Notes: generated from the letters alone by a model not told the origin. A stretch of DNA of 64,000 bases from Herbaspirillum sp. 3R11 (GCF_004563925.1 NZ_SPNJ01000001.1:1240001-1304000), one strand, 5' to 3'; shown: positions 43,854 to 53,607, counted from the first letter of the stretch. Translations and numbers: made by a program.

Positions 43854-43990
43854 TACCGGTTCTGTTTCCCTGTTTGGCCCGTGTTGTCATGGAGTAGTAA
43901 TACTTGAATGCAACAATGCGGCCATCACAAAAGAGCCGCGCGTTCCACCCCAGAGGGCGTGCCGCTTGCCAGTCTCCAGGGAAAAGACAA

Positions 43991-46411
43991 ATGACTATCC
44001 GTCTGCGCATTACCTTGCTCGTCATCCTTACGTTCATCGCCATTTCAGCCATCGGCGGTTACGCCGTGTTCCAGTCGCGCAGCAGCGCGGTCGAGGTCAA
44101 GTCGGTGACCGAAGGCGTGGTGCCGAGCGTGCTGGCATCCTCGGACCTGGTGGGCCAACTCAAGGATGTGCAACTGGCGGCCATGGTGATGGTGGCGGAG
44201 GCCGACGCGCAACTGGTCATCCAGGAAAATGAAAAGCTCGCCGCAAAAAAGGCCACGCTCGAAAAAGCGCTGGAGTTCCAGGCAGGGCAGGCCGCAAGCC
44301 AGGCACAGAAAGGCCTGATCGAACAGGCCAAGGAAAGCCTCGACAACTATTTCGGCGCCATCGACAGCACCGCCAAATTCAAGCTGGCCGGCAAGGATGC
44401 GCTGGCGCAGGCATCCTTCTTCGGCAATGTGGTGCAATACCAGGCTGAACTCGAAGGCGTGGTCGACACGCTGCGCATCGAGAAGAACCGCAGCAAGGAC
44501 AGCGCAATCGCTGCGCTGAACCAGAACCTGGCCTCGACCACCACCACGATTTCCGCCGTCACCGCCGTGGCCGTGATCGCACTGGCGCTGATCGGCTTCC
44601 TGCTGTATCGCCAGATCACCGGCCCGATCAGCCGCATGCAAACCATGATGACCGAGATCGCCGCCAGCCAGGATTTCACGCGCCGCCTGCCGGTCGATCG
44701 CATGGATGAAGTGGGCCACTCCATCGTCGCCTTCAACGGCATGGTCGAAAAAATCGAGGAAGCCTCGGCGCTGGTCAAGCAAAAGACCGCCGACATGCAG
44801 GCCATGCTGCAGAACATCCCGCAAGGCATTTTGACCGTGGTCGACGGCAACAAGGTCCATCCGGAATATTCCGCTTTCCTGGAAACCGTGTTCGAGACCA
44901 CCGACATCGCCGGCCGCGACCTGATGGACCTCGTGTTCGCCGGCACCACGCTGGGCGCGGATACGCTGTCGCAGATCGAAGCTATCGGCGGCGCCTGCAT
45001 CGGCGAAGACATCATGAACTTCGAGTTCAACGAACACCTGATGGTCGGCGAAGTCGAGAAGAAGATGGCTGACGGCCGCGTCAAGATCCTCGACCTAAGC
45101 TGGTCGCCGATCACCGATGATGCCGACACCGTAATCCGCCTGATGCTGTGCGTGCGCGACGTCACCGAATTGCGCAAGCTGGCCGCGGAAGCCAACGAAC
45201 AGAAACACGAACTGGAAATGATCGGCGAAATCCTCGCCGTCGCGGCGCCGAAGTTCGAAGACTTCATCGCCACCTCACGTCGCTTCCTCGACGAGAACGA
45301 GCAGATCGTCCATCAGAATCCGGAAGCCACGGCCTTCGCCATCGCCAAGCTGTTCCGCAACATGCACACCATCAAGGGCAACGGCCGCACCTACGGCCTG
45401 CTGCACCTGAGCAACGTGGTGCACGACGTCGAGCAGCACTACGATGACCTGCGCCATCCGGAAACCGGCGCCGTCTGGGAACAGGAGCGCCTGGTGCAGG
45501 ATCTGGCCCGCGTGCGCGTCGCCATCGATCGTTACGCCCGCATCAATGAAGTCACGCTGGGTCGCCAGGCTGCGCCGGAACAGGCCGCAGCGGTGGAACG
45601 CCATATCCTGACCATCGACCGCAAGCACATCCAGGAAAGCCTGCACCGCCTGGAAACGGTGAACACCGCCAACCTGCATGAACTGGTCGCGGTCCGCAAC
45701 GCCGTACGTAAAACCTTGCGCCTGCTCGGCACCGAACCGCTGGCAGACATCCTGGCCAGTGTCACCGACTCGCTGCCGGCGCTGGCAAGCGAACTCGGCA
45801 AGGCGGCGCCGGTGGTGGCGATCGAAGACAACGGCTATGTCATCCACGCCCACGCTTCCGCGCTGCTCCAGAACGTCTTCATGCACCTGATCCGCAACGC
45901 CATGGATCACGGCCTGGAAACACCGGACGAGCGCCAGGCCAAAGGCAAGAATGAAACCGGCACGATCCGCCTGCAACTGGGCGTGATGAGCAACATGCTG
46001 CACATGGCGCTGTCCGATGATGGTCGAGGCCTGGCGCTGGCGCATATCCGCCGCACCGCGGTCGACAAGCAACTGATCGCCTCCGACACCGTGCTCAGCG
46101 ACGCCGAACTGGCGCGCCTGATCATGCGTGCCGGCTTCTCCACACGCAGCGAAGTGACCGACGTGTCCGGCCGCGGCGTCGGCATGGATGCGGTGCTGGA
46201 TTTCGTGACGCAAGAGCACGGCCGCATCGAGATCGAGTTCCTCGACCACGCTGAAGGCGCCGATTTCCGTCCGTTCCAGATCAATGTGCTGCTGCCGGAA
46301 AACATAGCGGTGGAAGTCGACGGCATCGACGTCGCCTATCCTCTGCCGGATGTCGACCAGACAGCGCCGGCCGGCATCCTGGCCGCAAGCGGCGATCCGC
46401 AGGTGGCGTGA
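43991..46411 (+). CDS. Membrane sensor fused to a CheA-like histidine kinase
   Basis: The 806-residue protein combines parts normally split between an MCP and CheA. Residues 1-28 and about 195-217 are membrane helices enclosing a helical periplasmic sensor of about 165 residues. A HAMP domain follows (about 218-265), then a PAS-like region (MLQNIPQGILTVVDGNKV), an Hpt-like helix with phospho-His in MHTIKGNGRTYG (about 460), and a CheA-type ATPase domain with N-box HLIRNAMDHGLE, LSDDGRGLALAHI and SGRGVGMDAVLDFV. No CheW-like P5 domain is present. GGGAAAAG precedes the ATG at 43991. It leads an operon with an MCP-like protein, a CheX-like protein and CheY. Confidence 0.88.
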   Translation: MTIRLRITLLVILTFIAISAIGGYAVFQSRSSAVEVKSVTEGVVPSVLASSDLVGQLKDVQLAAMVMVAEADAQLVIQENEKLAAKKATLEKALEFQAGQAASQAQKGLIEQAKESLDNYFGAIDSTAKFKLAGKDALAQASFFGNVVQYQAELEGVVDTLRIEKNRSKDSAIAALNQNLASTTTTISAVTAVAVIALALIGFLLYRQITGPISRMQTMMTEIAASQDFTRRLPVDRMDEVGHSIVAFNGMVEKIEEASALVKQKTADMQAMLQNIPQGILTVVDGNKVHPEYSAFLETVFETTDIAGRDLMDLVFAGTTLGADTLSQIEAIGGACIGEDIMNFEFNEHLMVGEVEKKMADGRVKILDLSWSPITDDADTVIRLMLCVRDVTELRKLAAEANEQKHELEMIGEILAVAAPKFEDFIATSRRFLDENEQIVHQNPEATAFAIAKLFRNMHTIKGNGRTYGLLHLSNVVHDVEQHYDDLRHPETGAVWEQERLVQDLARVRVAIDRYARINEVTLGRQAAPEQAAAVERHILTIDRKHIQESLHRLETVNTANLHELVAVRNAVRKTLRLLGTEPLADILASVTDSLPALASELGKAAPVVAIEDNGYVIHAHASALLQNVFMHLIRNAMDHGLETPDERQAKGKNETGTIRLQLGVMSNMLHMALSDDGRGLALAHIRRTAVDKQLIASDTVLSDAELARLIMRAGFSTRSEVTDVSGRGVGMDAVLDFVTQEHGRIEIEFLDHAEGADFRPFQINVLLPENIAVEVDGIDVAYPLPDVDQTAPAGILAASGDPQVA

Positions 46412-46466
46412 ACGGGTGGAGCAGGGCAAAACATTGCCGTAACGGATTTATCGCAAGGAACGTTTC

Positions 46467-47189
46467 ATGATGTTGAACCAGATTTTTTTCGTCTTGCTGG
46501 GCGCGCTGCTGTCTGGCGTACCGCTGGCCCTGATGCTGAAACGGCAGAAGGCGCGCATGCGGCGCATGGTTGACGTTGACCAGGTCGATGCACTCAAACG
46601 CAACGTCCAGCTGACGCTGGACGAGCATCAACAGAATATCGACGCGCACCGGCAAGAGCTGGAAGCGCAACGCCGCGACAATGACGTGCGCCTAGCGCAA
46701 ACGCAGCGCGACACCGAGAAGGTGGTGGCGCAGCTGAGTTCGCAGAATTCGCAAAGCGTCGCGCGTGTGCTGGAGAACTGCGACGCCTCGCAGGAAACCA
46801 TCTCGAATCTGCTCGGCCTGATGCGCACCTTCGAGCGCTGGCACGACGACATGAATGTGCTGATCACGCACAACCGCGAGATGCACCGCAAGAACGACGA
46901 GTTCGCGCTGATCGTTAACCAGGTCATCATTGTCGCGCTCAACGCCTCGATCGAAGCAGCGCGCGCCGGCACCCACGGCCGCGGTTTCGCGGTGGTGGCG
47001 TCGGAAGTCCGTGACCTCGCGCAGCGCGCTGAGAAGCTGTCCAAGAGCTATCGCGCCAACCTGTACCAGAACGACCTGATCACCACCACCACTTTCCAGG
47101 ACCTGCAGGCGGGCGGCAAGATGATCATCGGCGCCGTCATCGGCCTCGACCTGATCAACAAGAAAACCAAAGAAGCGCTGGCCGCCTGA
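46467..47189 (+). CDS. MCP-like signalling protein with short hairpin
   Basis: The 240-residue protein has one N-terminal membrane helix ([19 protein letters not shown]), a coiled coil (about residues 40-130) and the MCP hairpin tip ([30 protein letters not shown], in content). It lacks a periplasmic sensor domain, HAMP, and most of the usual signalling helices. It could scaffold or modulate the kinase encoded upstream. AAGGAACG precedes the ATG. The same-operon position between a CheA-like kinase and CheX/CheY is the main clue to its role. Confidence 0.85.
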   Translation: MMLNQIFFVLLGALLSGVPLALMLKRQKARMRRMVDVDQVDALKRNVQLTLDEHQQNIDAHRQELEAQRRDNDVRLAQTQRDTEKVVAQLSSQNSQSVARVLENCDASQETISNLLGLMRTFERWHDDMNVLITHNREMHRKNDEFALIVNQVIIVALNASIEAARAGTHGRGFAVVASEVRDLAQRAEKLSKSYRANLYQNDLITTTTFQDLQAGGKMIIGAVIGLDLINKKTKEALAA

Positions 47190-47205
47190 TAGCGAGAAAC
47201 CGACC

Positions 47206-47757
47206 ATGCTGACCCAATCCGCCAAAGACGGCTTCGACACGCTGCTGACCCAATCGCTGAAATCCGGCATGGCGCCGTCCGCTGCACAAGTTGAGGTGTC
47301 GGTGTTGGACGACGACGCCGTGATTCCCGAGAAGAAGATGGTGGTGCTGACGGTGTCGTCCTATCTGTTCCGTCTGATGGCGATGTTCTATTTCACGCCC
47401 GACGCGGCCACCCGTGCCCATTTCGCGCGTCTCAACAATATCGACGAAGCCGAGATGAGCGAGCAGACCTTCATGGACGCCATCGCCGAAAGCGGCAACC
47501 TGTGCTGCGGCATCCTCAACCGCGACCTCGGCAATTTCTTCCCGCATATCGGCATGTCGACGCCCAACGTCATCGACAGCAACTGTGCCGCCTACCTGCA
47601 AACGCTCAACTGCCAGCACGTGCGTCATTTCGCGGTGGACATGGACGGCGCGCCGCGCTTCCACGTGACGCTGAGCGTGTCGGCCTATGCCGACATCGAT
47701 TTTGCGGTGTCGGCCGACGAACTGGGCAGCGACACCGGCGAACTCGAGCTGTTTTAA
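47206..47757 (+). CDS. CheX-like protein (possible CheY phosphatase)
   Basis: The 183-residue protein resembles the CheC/CheX/FliY phosphatase fold; the segment ESGNLCCGILNRDL aligns with the E-x2-N catalytic helix of CheX. CheX dephosphorylates CheY-P. The match is partial: the rest of the sequence (two-layer alpha/beta pattern, HFAVDMDGAPRFHVTLSVSA) fits but is not diagnostic. It lies between the MCP-like gene and cheY with short gaps of 16 and 36 bp. Confidence 0.65.
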   Translation: MLTQSAKDGFDTLLTQSLKSGMAPSAAQVEVSVLDDDAVIPEKKMVVLTVSSYLFRLMAMFYFTPDAATRAHFARLNNIDEAEMSEQTFMDAIAESGNLCCGILNRDLGNFFPHIGMSTPNVIDSNCAAYLQTLNCQHVRHFAVDMDGAPRFHVTLSVSAYADIDFAVSADELGSDTGELELF

Positions 47758-47793
47758 CTTCATTCATCCAACGTAAAGAACCATAGAGAACCC

Positions 47794-48162
47794 ATGGCAC
47801 AAATCCTCGTAGTCGACGACTCCAGCACGGTCCGCGCCGAAGTAGGCGATTTCCTCAAGAAGAACGGCCTCGACGTGGCCCTGGCGGTGGACGGCCGCGA
47901 CGGCCTGCTTAAACTCAAGGGCGATCCGTCGATCAAGCTGGTGGTGTCGGACGTCAACATGCCTAACATGGACGGCCTGACCATGGCCGAAAAGATCCGC
48001 AGCGAACTCGGTAACGCCGCCGTCAACATCATCATGCTGACCACGGAAAATTCGCCGATCATGAAAGAGCGCGGCAAGGCCGCCGGCATCAAGGGCTGGA
48101 TCGTCAAGCCGTTCAAGGGCGACGCCGTGCTGGCGACGTTCAAGAAACTGGTCGGCGCCTGA
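47794..48162 (+). CDS. cheY: CheY-like response regulator
   Basis: The 122-residue receiver-only protein has the acidic pair in LVVDDSS, phospho-acceptor Asp in VVSDVNMPNMDG, Thr in MLTTENS and Lys in IVKPFKG, the standard CheY set. It is probably the phosphate acceptor of the CheA-like kinase three genes upstream. No flagellar or pilus genes are in the window, so its output target is unknown. Confidence 0.92.
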   Translation: MAQILVVDDSSTVRAEVGDFLKKNGLDVALAVDGRDGLLKLKGDPSIKLVVSDVNMPNMDGLTMAEKIRSELGNAAVNIIMLTTENSPIMKERGKAAGIKGWIVKPFKGDAVLATFKKLVGA

Positions 48163-48168
48163 GTCTGT

Positions 48169-49161
48169 TCAGGCGGCGGTGCGCAAGGCGCTGGACGGCG
48201 ACTCGCCGAAGAGTTTCTTGTAGTCGCAGGAAAACTGGCTGAAATTGCTGAATCCCCAGGCGGCGGCAACGTCGCCGATGCGGACCTCAGACGAGGCGCC
48301 GGCGGCGGCACTCTGCATCAGCTGGCGTCGCACGCCGTTCAGGCGCAACGAGCGCAGGTAAGTCATCGGGCTGATGCCCAGCACATCTTCAAAACAATAT
48401 TGCAGCGTGCGACGGCTCACGTGCAGCTGTTCGCACAGCATGGAAATCGTGATCGGCACATCCTGGTTGTCCATCGCGTAGTCGCGCGCATCGCCGACAA
48501 TGCGTCGACGCCGCAGCAGGCTGGTGCAGGCTTCGTTCTCGACTTCGCCTGCATCGAGCATGGCCAGCAAAGCGGTGATGACCTGATCCTGCTGCATCGC
48601 CTGCGCGCTCTGGGGCGACTGCGGATCGAGCAAGGTCTGGATGTGCTGCGCGCAGGCAAGCAGCGCGTCCTGGCCGACGTGCAGCAGTTCCGCTGCGGCC
48701 AGTCTTGACCAGTCGATCCGGCAACCCAGACGGTCAGCGGCAGCGAGCAGGGTATTGCGCTGGATTACGATACCGAGAATTTCATGATCGTCGGGCGTCA
48801 TCAGCTCAAACTCGCGATGGCCGGGCTGCGTCATGATCATGCCGGCGCCGACGTTGCGGCCGTTGATGCGCATGCCGCGCGCCTGCGGTTCGATGCCGAA
48901 CCAGAAGGCGTCGGGCCAGACACAGCAGGATTGCAGCACGGCGCGGCTGCTGCGTTCACGGAATATCTGCAAGCCGTCGGCTTGCCATTCATTCAATTCG
49001 CCGCAAAAACGACCGTGCGTGATCTGGTCGTAGCGTTGCTCCCAGTTGGTCAGATTGTGGGCGTGCTCATCCACGTCGTGCGCGACAACGGTGCGCAGCA
49101 CCTCGCCGATGTGCACCGGCGGTGCACCCGGACGGGCCGACGAAGATGAGTGATGGAACAT
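48169..49161 (-). CDS. eutR: AraC-family regulator, probably of ethanolamine genes
   Basis: The 330-residue protein has an N-terminal ligand/cupin-like half and a C-terminal AraC HTH pair (ISMLCEQLHVSRRTLQYCFEDVLGISPMTYLRSLRLN in content; IGDVAAAWGFSNFSQFSCDYKKLFGESPS). AraC-type EutR activates ethanolamine genes in enterics. Here the gene is divergent from the ethanolamine permease and eutBC, so the same role is inferred. The start at 49161 (MFHHSSSS) has no clear ribosome binding site; upstream in-frame codons lack one too. Confidence 0.85.
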   Translation of the reverse strand: MFHHSSSSARPGAPPVHIGEVLRTVVAHDVDEHAHNLTNWEQRYDQITHGRFCGELNEWQADGLQIFRERSSRAVLQSCCVWPDAFWFGIEPQARGMRINGRNVGAGMIMTQPGHREFELMTPDDHEILGIVIQRNTLLAAADRLGCRIDWSRLAAAELLHVGQDALLACAQHIQTLLDPQSPQSAQAMQQDQVITALLAMLDAGEVENEACTSLLRRRRIVGDARDYAMDNQDVPITISMLCEQLHVSRRTLQYCFEDVLGISPMTYLRSLRLNGVRRQLMQSAAAGASSEVRIGDVAAAWGFSNFSQFSCDYKKLFGESPSSALRTAA

Positions 49162-49288
49162 TGACAAGAGCTTTATCCCGTTGAAGTGAGCATGGCGATT
49201 TCCGGTGAGGTGATGGCACCGCAACTTTGCCGATTTTCGATAACGCCGGTTTTTCCCCGTTGTTATATTCAATAGCGGGGTCAATGAA

Positions 49289-49308
49289 AACGTTTGCAAG
49301 CAAACGTT
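49289..49308. promoter_or_regulatory. Inverted repeat in the eutR-permease intergenic region
   Basis: Nine-base arms AACGTTTGC and GCAAACGTT are separated by two bases. The repeat lies 75 bp upstream of the permease start codon and 128 bp from the AraC-type regulator start, in the divergent promoter region. It could be an operator; the arm sequence resembles LacI-family sites rather than classic AraC direct repeats. Confidence 0.5.
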
Positions 49309-49383
49309 ATGCCCGCAACGGCCGTTGCCCCGTTCCGATTGGTCTCCGATCAATCGCATTCGCCATTGCACAGGAGCATTCAT

Positions 49384-50757
49384 ATGGATTCAGCGACATC
49401 CAGCCAGCATGCAGGTCTCAAGCCGGTGTTGAGCACATTGCAGCTGTGGGGCATCGCCGTCGGGCTGGTGATTTCAGGCGAATATTTCGGCTGGAGTTAC
49501 GGCTGGGCATCGGCCGGTACGCTCGGCTTCACCGTCACCGCGCTGTTCATCGCAGCGATGTACACCACCTTCATTTTCAGCTTTACGGAGCTGACCACCT
49601 CGATTCCGCATGCGGGCGGCCCGTTCGCCTACAGCAAGCGCGCCTTCGGTCCGACCGGCGGTTACCTGGCCGGCGCGGCGACACTGATCGAGTTCGTGTT
49701 CGCACCGCCGGCGATTGCACTGGCCATCGGCGCCTATCTCAACGTGCAGTTTCCGACGGTCGACCCCAAGCTGGCGGCGCTGGGCGCCTACCTGGTATTC
49801 ATGACACTCAATATCGTCGGTGTGCAGATTGCCGCCACCTTCGAACTGTGCGTGACGCTGTTGGCAATCTTTGAGTTGCTGGTGTTCATGGGCGTGGTGT
49901 CGCCGGGCTTTTCGCTCGCCAATTTCACCAAGGGCGGCTGGTCCGGCAGCGACAGTTTCAGCCTGGCGTCAATCCCGGGCATGTTTGCGGCGATCCCGTT
50001 CGCGATCTGGTTTTTCCTGGCGATCGAAGGCGTCGCCATGGCGGCGGAAGAAGCCAAGGATCCAAAGCGGTCCATCCCGATCGCCTACATCACCGGCATC
50101 CTGACGCTGGTGGTGCTGGCCATCGGCGTGATGCTGTTCGCCGGTGGAGCAGGGGACTGGACCAAGCTGTCGAACATCAACGATCCGCTGCCACAGGCGA
50201 TGAAGCTGATCGTCGGCGCCAACAGCAACTGGCTGCACATGCTGGTGTGGCTGGGCCTGTTCGGCCTGGTGGCGTCGTTCCACGGGATCATCCTGGGTTA
50301 TTCGCGCCAGATATTCGCCTTGTCGCGGGAAGCCTACCTGCCTGCCTATTTCGCCAAGGTGCATCCACGGTTCAAGACGCCGCACCGCGCCATCCTGGCC
50401 GGCGGCGCAGTCGGCATCGCGGCGATCTACAGCGATGAACTGATCACCATTGGCGGCCAGACGCTGACGGCCAATATCGTCACGATGTCGGTGTTCGGCG
50501 CGATCCTGATGTACATCCTGAGCATGCTCAGCCTGTTCAAGTTGCGTCGCAGCGAAGCCGGCCTGACGCGGCCGTTCCGAGCGCCGCTGTATCCGTTCTT
50601 CCCTGCGTTCGCGCTGTTCGGGGCGCTGGTCTGCATGGCGACCATGATCTATTACAACCCGCTGATTTTCGTCATCTTCCTGGCGTTCCTGGCGCTCGGC
50701 TACGGCTATTTCCTGATGACCGGCAGCCAGCGCGCGGCGGCGATCGTCAGCAACTGA
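49384..50757 (+). CDS. eat: Ethanolamine permease (APC superfamily)
   Basis: The 457-residue protein has about twelve transmembrane helices and APC-family motifs (GEYFGWSYGWASAGTLGF, SIPHAGGPFAYSKRAFGPTGGYLAG). It closely fits the Eat ethanolamine permeases that accompany eutBC in bacteria without microcompartments. AGGAG before the ATG at 49384 decides the start. It begins a run of four genes for ethanolamine uptake and breakdown. Confidence 0.92.
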   Translation: MDSATSSQHAGLKPVLSTLQLWGIAVGLVISGEYFGWSYGWASAGTLGFTVTALFIAAMYTTFIFSFTELTTSIPHAGGPFAYSKRAFGPTGGYLAGAATLIEFVFAPPAIALAIGAYLNVQFPTVDPKLAALGAYLVFMTLNIVGVQIAATFELCVTLLAIFELLVFMGVVSPGFSLANFTKGGWSGSDSFSLASIPGMFAAIPFAIWFFLAIEGVAMAAEEAKDPKRSIPIAYITGILTLVVLAIGVMLFAGGAGDWTKLSNINDPLPQAMKLIVGANSNWLHMLVWLGLFGLVASFHGIILGYSRQIFALSREAYLPAYFAKVHPRFKTPHRAILAGGAVGIAAIYSDELITIGGQTLTANIVTMSVFGAILMYILSMLSLFKLRRSEAGLTRPFRAPLYPFFPAFALFGALVCMATMIYYNPLIFVIFLAFLALGYGYFLMTGSQRAAAIVSN

Positions 50758-50809
50758 TTCTGCAGCTTGCTTCATCCACCTTTGAGTCACCAACAAGAGA
50801 GTCCATCAC

Positions 50810-52129
50810 ATGAAAAACAATCAACAGGGGAACGCGACAGCCACAGAGGCAATCGCGCGTCGGGGATTTCTGGGACGCGCGCTGGCCTCCGCAGCCGGCG
50901 CTGCAATGGTCGGCGCGCCACTGGCGGCGCAGGCAAAAACCGTCAAGGCGCCGGTCGGTCTCGATCGTGCCAAATGGGCGCCGCGCAATCGCCAGATGGT
51001 GGAGCAGATGATCGCTGCCTATGGCAACACGTCGCGCGGCTACAAGAGCAGCAAGAAGCCTTACGCGGTGTTCGACTGGGACAACACCAGCATCATGAAC
51101 GACTGCGAAGAAGCGCTGCTGATGCATCAGATCAACACCTTGTCGTTCAAGCTCACGCCGGTCGAATTCAGTGCGATCATTCGCCAGAACGTGCCGCCGG
51201 GTCCGTTCACGGCAGATTTCAAGAATGCCGCCGGCAAGGTGGTGGACCTCGATTCAATCTGCGCCGACCTGGATGCCGACTACGCTTTCCTGCATGCGAA
51301 TTACAAAGGCTTCGCCGGCGCCAAGTCGCTCGAAGAAATCAGCGCGACCAGCGAATTCCTTGATTTCCGCGCCAAGCTCTATTACCTGTATGAAGCCGTC
51401 AACGATACCCACGGTGTCAATGTCGGCTATCCGTGGGTGATCTACTTTTTCGCCAACATGACCGTGGCGGAAGTGTCGGCACTGGCCGAAGCATCCAACG
51501 ATGCGGCCCTGGGCGCAGCGCTCACCAAGGTCAAATACACCAGCCCCGCCGACCGTCCCGGCAAGGCCGGCGTGGTCAGTGTCGGCCACTTCCACGGCAT
51601 CCGCCTCTGTACCGAGGTCGGCGGCATGATGGATACGTTCCGCGATCACGGCATCGACATCTATGTCTGCACCGCTTCGCTCGAGGACGTGGTGGCGGTG
51701 TTCGCGACCAATCCCAAGTACGGCTATAACGTGGCCCGCGAGAACATCATCGGCCTGCGCCTCGAACGCGACGGCAGCACCTACAAGAACGCCTACCTGA
51801 AGAACTGGCCGCTGACCTGGGGACCGGGCAAGACGGTGGCGATCAAGAGCGAGCTGGTGGCCGCCAAAGGCTACGGGCCGATTTTCGTGGCGGGCGACAG
51901 CGATGGCGATTACGATATGCTCAGGGACTTCGCCGATACGCGCTACGGCCTGATCGTCAACCGCATGAAGAACGGCAAGATCGGCGAGTTGTCGAAACTG
52001 GCGGCAACGCAGATCACAGCAGGCCAGCCGCGCTTCCTGTTGCAAGGCCGGCAAGAGTCGACCGGCAACTGGCTGCCGGTGGAAACCAGTATCAAGTACG
52101 GCAAGACGACGCCGCTGCTGACATTTTGA
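50810..52129 (+). CDS. Exported HAD-type phosphatase, phosphorylcholine/phosphoethanolamine phosphatase-like
   Basis: The 439-residue protein has a signal region with a twin-arginine start (ARRGFLGRALASAAGAAM) ending near AAQA. The HAD nucleophile motif reads FDWDNTS (about residue 90) and the acidic motif GDSDGDYDM (about 365), with the pattern of phosphorylcholine phosphatase PchP. Such an enzyme would free ethanolamine from phosphoethanolamine in the periplasm for the adjacent permease. The placement between eat and eutB supports that substrate. The function is inferred. It lies 52 bp after eat. Confidence 0.75.
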   Translation: MKNNQQGNATATEAIARRGFLGRALASAAGAAMVGAPLAAQAKTVKAPVGLDRAKWAPRNRQMVEQMIAAYGNTSRGYKSSKKPYAVFDWDNTSIMNDCEEALLMHQINTLSFKLTPVEFSAIIRQNVPPGPFTADFKNAAGKVVDLDSICADLDADYAFLHANYKGFAGAKSLEEISATSEFLDFRAKLYYLYEAVNDTHGVNVGYPWVIYFFANMTVAEVSALAEASNDAALGAALTKVKYTSPADRPGKAGVVSVGHFHGIRLCTEVGGMMDTFRDHGIDIYVCTASLEDVVAVFATNPKYGYNVARENIIGLRLERDGSTYKNAYLKNWPLTWGPGKTVAIKSELVAAKGYGPIFVAGDSDGDYDMLRDFADTRYGLIVNRMKNGKIGELSKLAATQITAGQPRFLLQGRQESTGNWLPVETSIKYGKTTPLLTF

Positions 52130-52191
52130 TCGTTTGACCGCCTGACCGCATCTGGCCACATCTGGTCGGGATCATCTGAGGAAAAGGAAAC

Positions 52192-53589
52192 GTGCCGTCC
52201 TATCAGTTCAGCCACACCGTCGGCGCCATCACGCATCAGTTCCGCGATCTGCGGGACCTGATGGCCAAGGCGACGCCGCTGCGTTCCGGCGACATGCTGG
52301 CGGGCGTCGGCGCCGCCAGCGCGGAGCAGCGCGCGGTGGCGCAGATGGCCCTGGCGGAACTGCCGCTGCGCATTTTCCTCAATGAAGCGCTGGTACCCTA
52401 TGAGACCGACGAGGTGACGCGCCTGATCATCGACGAGCACGATGCCGCCGCATTCGCCGAGATCAGTCATCTCACGGTAGGCGATTTCCGCAACTGGCTG
52501 CTTGGCGACGACGTCGACAGCGCGACCCTCAGCGCAGTGGCCCCCGGCATCACGCCGGAGATGGCCGCAGCGGTCAGCAAGATCATGCGCAACCAGGATC
52601 TGATTCTGGTGGCGAAGAAGTGTCGCGTCGTCACTGCCTTCCGCAACACCATCGGCCTGGCCGGACGGCTGTCGACGCGGCTGCAGCCCAACCATCCGAC
52701 CGACGACGCCACCGGCATCGCAGCGAGCCTGCTGGACGGCCTGCTGTATGGCAGCGGCGACGCCGTCTTCGGCATCAATCCCGCCACCGACAACGTGCCG
52801 CAAGTGGTCAATCTGGTCACGATGATGGCCGAGATCATCGCGCGCTACGAGATCCCGACGCAGTCTTGCGTGCTGACCCACGTCACCAACACGCTTGCCG
52901 CCATCGAGCGCGGCGCCCCGGTGGACTTGGTGTTCCAGTCGATAGCGGGCACCGAGGCCGCCAACCGCAGCTTCGGCATCGACCTGGCGATACTGGACGA
53001 AGCGCGCGGCGCGGCGCTGTCGCTGGGGCGCGGCACGGTCGGCGACAACGTCATGTATTTTGAAACCGGGCAGGGCAGCGCGCTATCGGCGGGCGCCCAC
53101 CACGGCATGGACCAGCAGACCTGCGAAGCGCGCGCCTATGCGGTGGCGCGCAAGTTCAAGCCGCTGCTGGTCAACACCGTGGTCGGCTTCATCGGCCCCG
53201 AATACCTCTACGATGGCAAGCAGATCATCCGCGCCGGACTGGAAGACCATTTCTGCGCCAAGCTGCTCGGCCTGCCGATGGGGTGCGACGTCTGCTATAC
53301 GAACCACGCCGAGGCCGACCAGAACGACATGGACAACCTGTTGACGCTGCTGGCGACGGCGGGCTGCAACTTCGTCATGGGCATTCCCGGTTCCGACGAC
53401 ATCATGCTCAACTACCAGACCACTTCGTTCCACGACGCCCTGTATGTGCGTCGCGTGCTCGGACTGGCGCCGGCGCCCGAATTCGAGGCATGGCTGCAAC
53501 GCATGCAGATCTTCAGCAGCGAGCCGCAGTTCCGCCTCAACGACGGCTTGCCGCCAACGTTTCGCGATGCCTTGCGGCGGCTGTCCTAA
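52192..53589 (+). CDS. eutB: Ethanolamine ammonia-lyase, large subunit
   Basis: The 465-residue protein matches EutB over its whole length (LLDGLLYGSGDAVFGINPAT, TGQGSALSAGAHHGMDQQT, PMGCDVCYTNHAEADQND). EutBC uses adenosylcobalamin to cleave ethanolamine to acetaldehyde and ammonia. The start is a GTG with GAGGAAAAGG upstream. No acetaldehyde dehydrogenase and no carboxysome-like shell genes are adjacent, so the acetaldehyde must be handled by enzymes elsewhere. Confidence 0.96.
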   Translation: MPSYQFSHTVGAITHQFRDLRDLMAKATPLRSGDMLAGVGAASAEQRAVAQMALAELPLRIFLNEALVPYETDEVTRLIIDEHDAAAFAEISHLTVGDFRNWLLGDDVDSATLSAVAPGITPEMAAAVSKIMRNQDLILVAKKCRVVTAFRNTIGLAGRLSTRLQPNHPTDDATGIAASLLDGLLYGSGDAVFGINPATDNVPQVVNLVTMMAEIIARYEIPTQSCVLTHVTNTLAAIERGAPVDLVFQSIAGTEAANRSFGIDLAILDEARGAALSLGRGTVGDNVMYFETGQGSALSAGAHHGMDQQTCEARAYAVARKFKPLLVNTVVGFIGPEYLYDGKQIIRAGLEDHFCAKLLGLPMGCDVCYTNHAEADQNDMDNLLTLLATAGCNFVMGIPGSDDIMLNYQTTSFHDALYVRRVLGLAPAPEFEAWLQRMQIFSSEPQFRLNDGLPPTFRDALRRLS

Positions 53590-53607
53590 AGGCGGGGAGC
53601 AGCGGCG

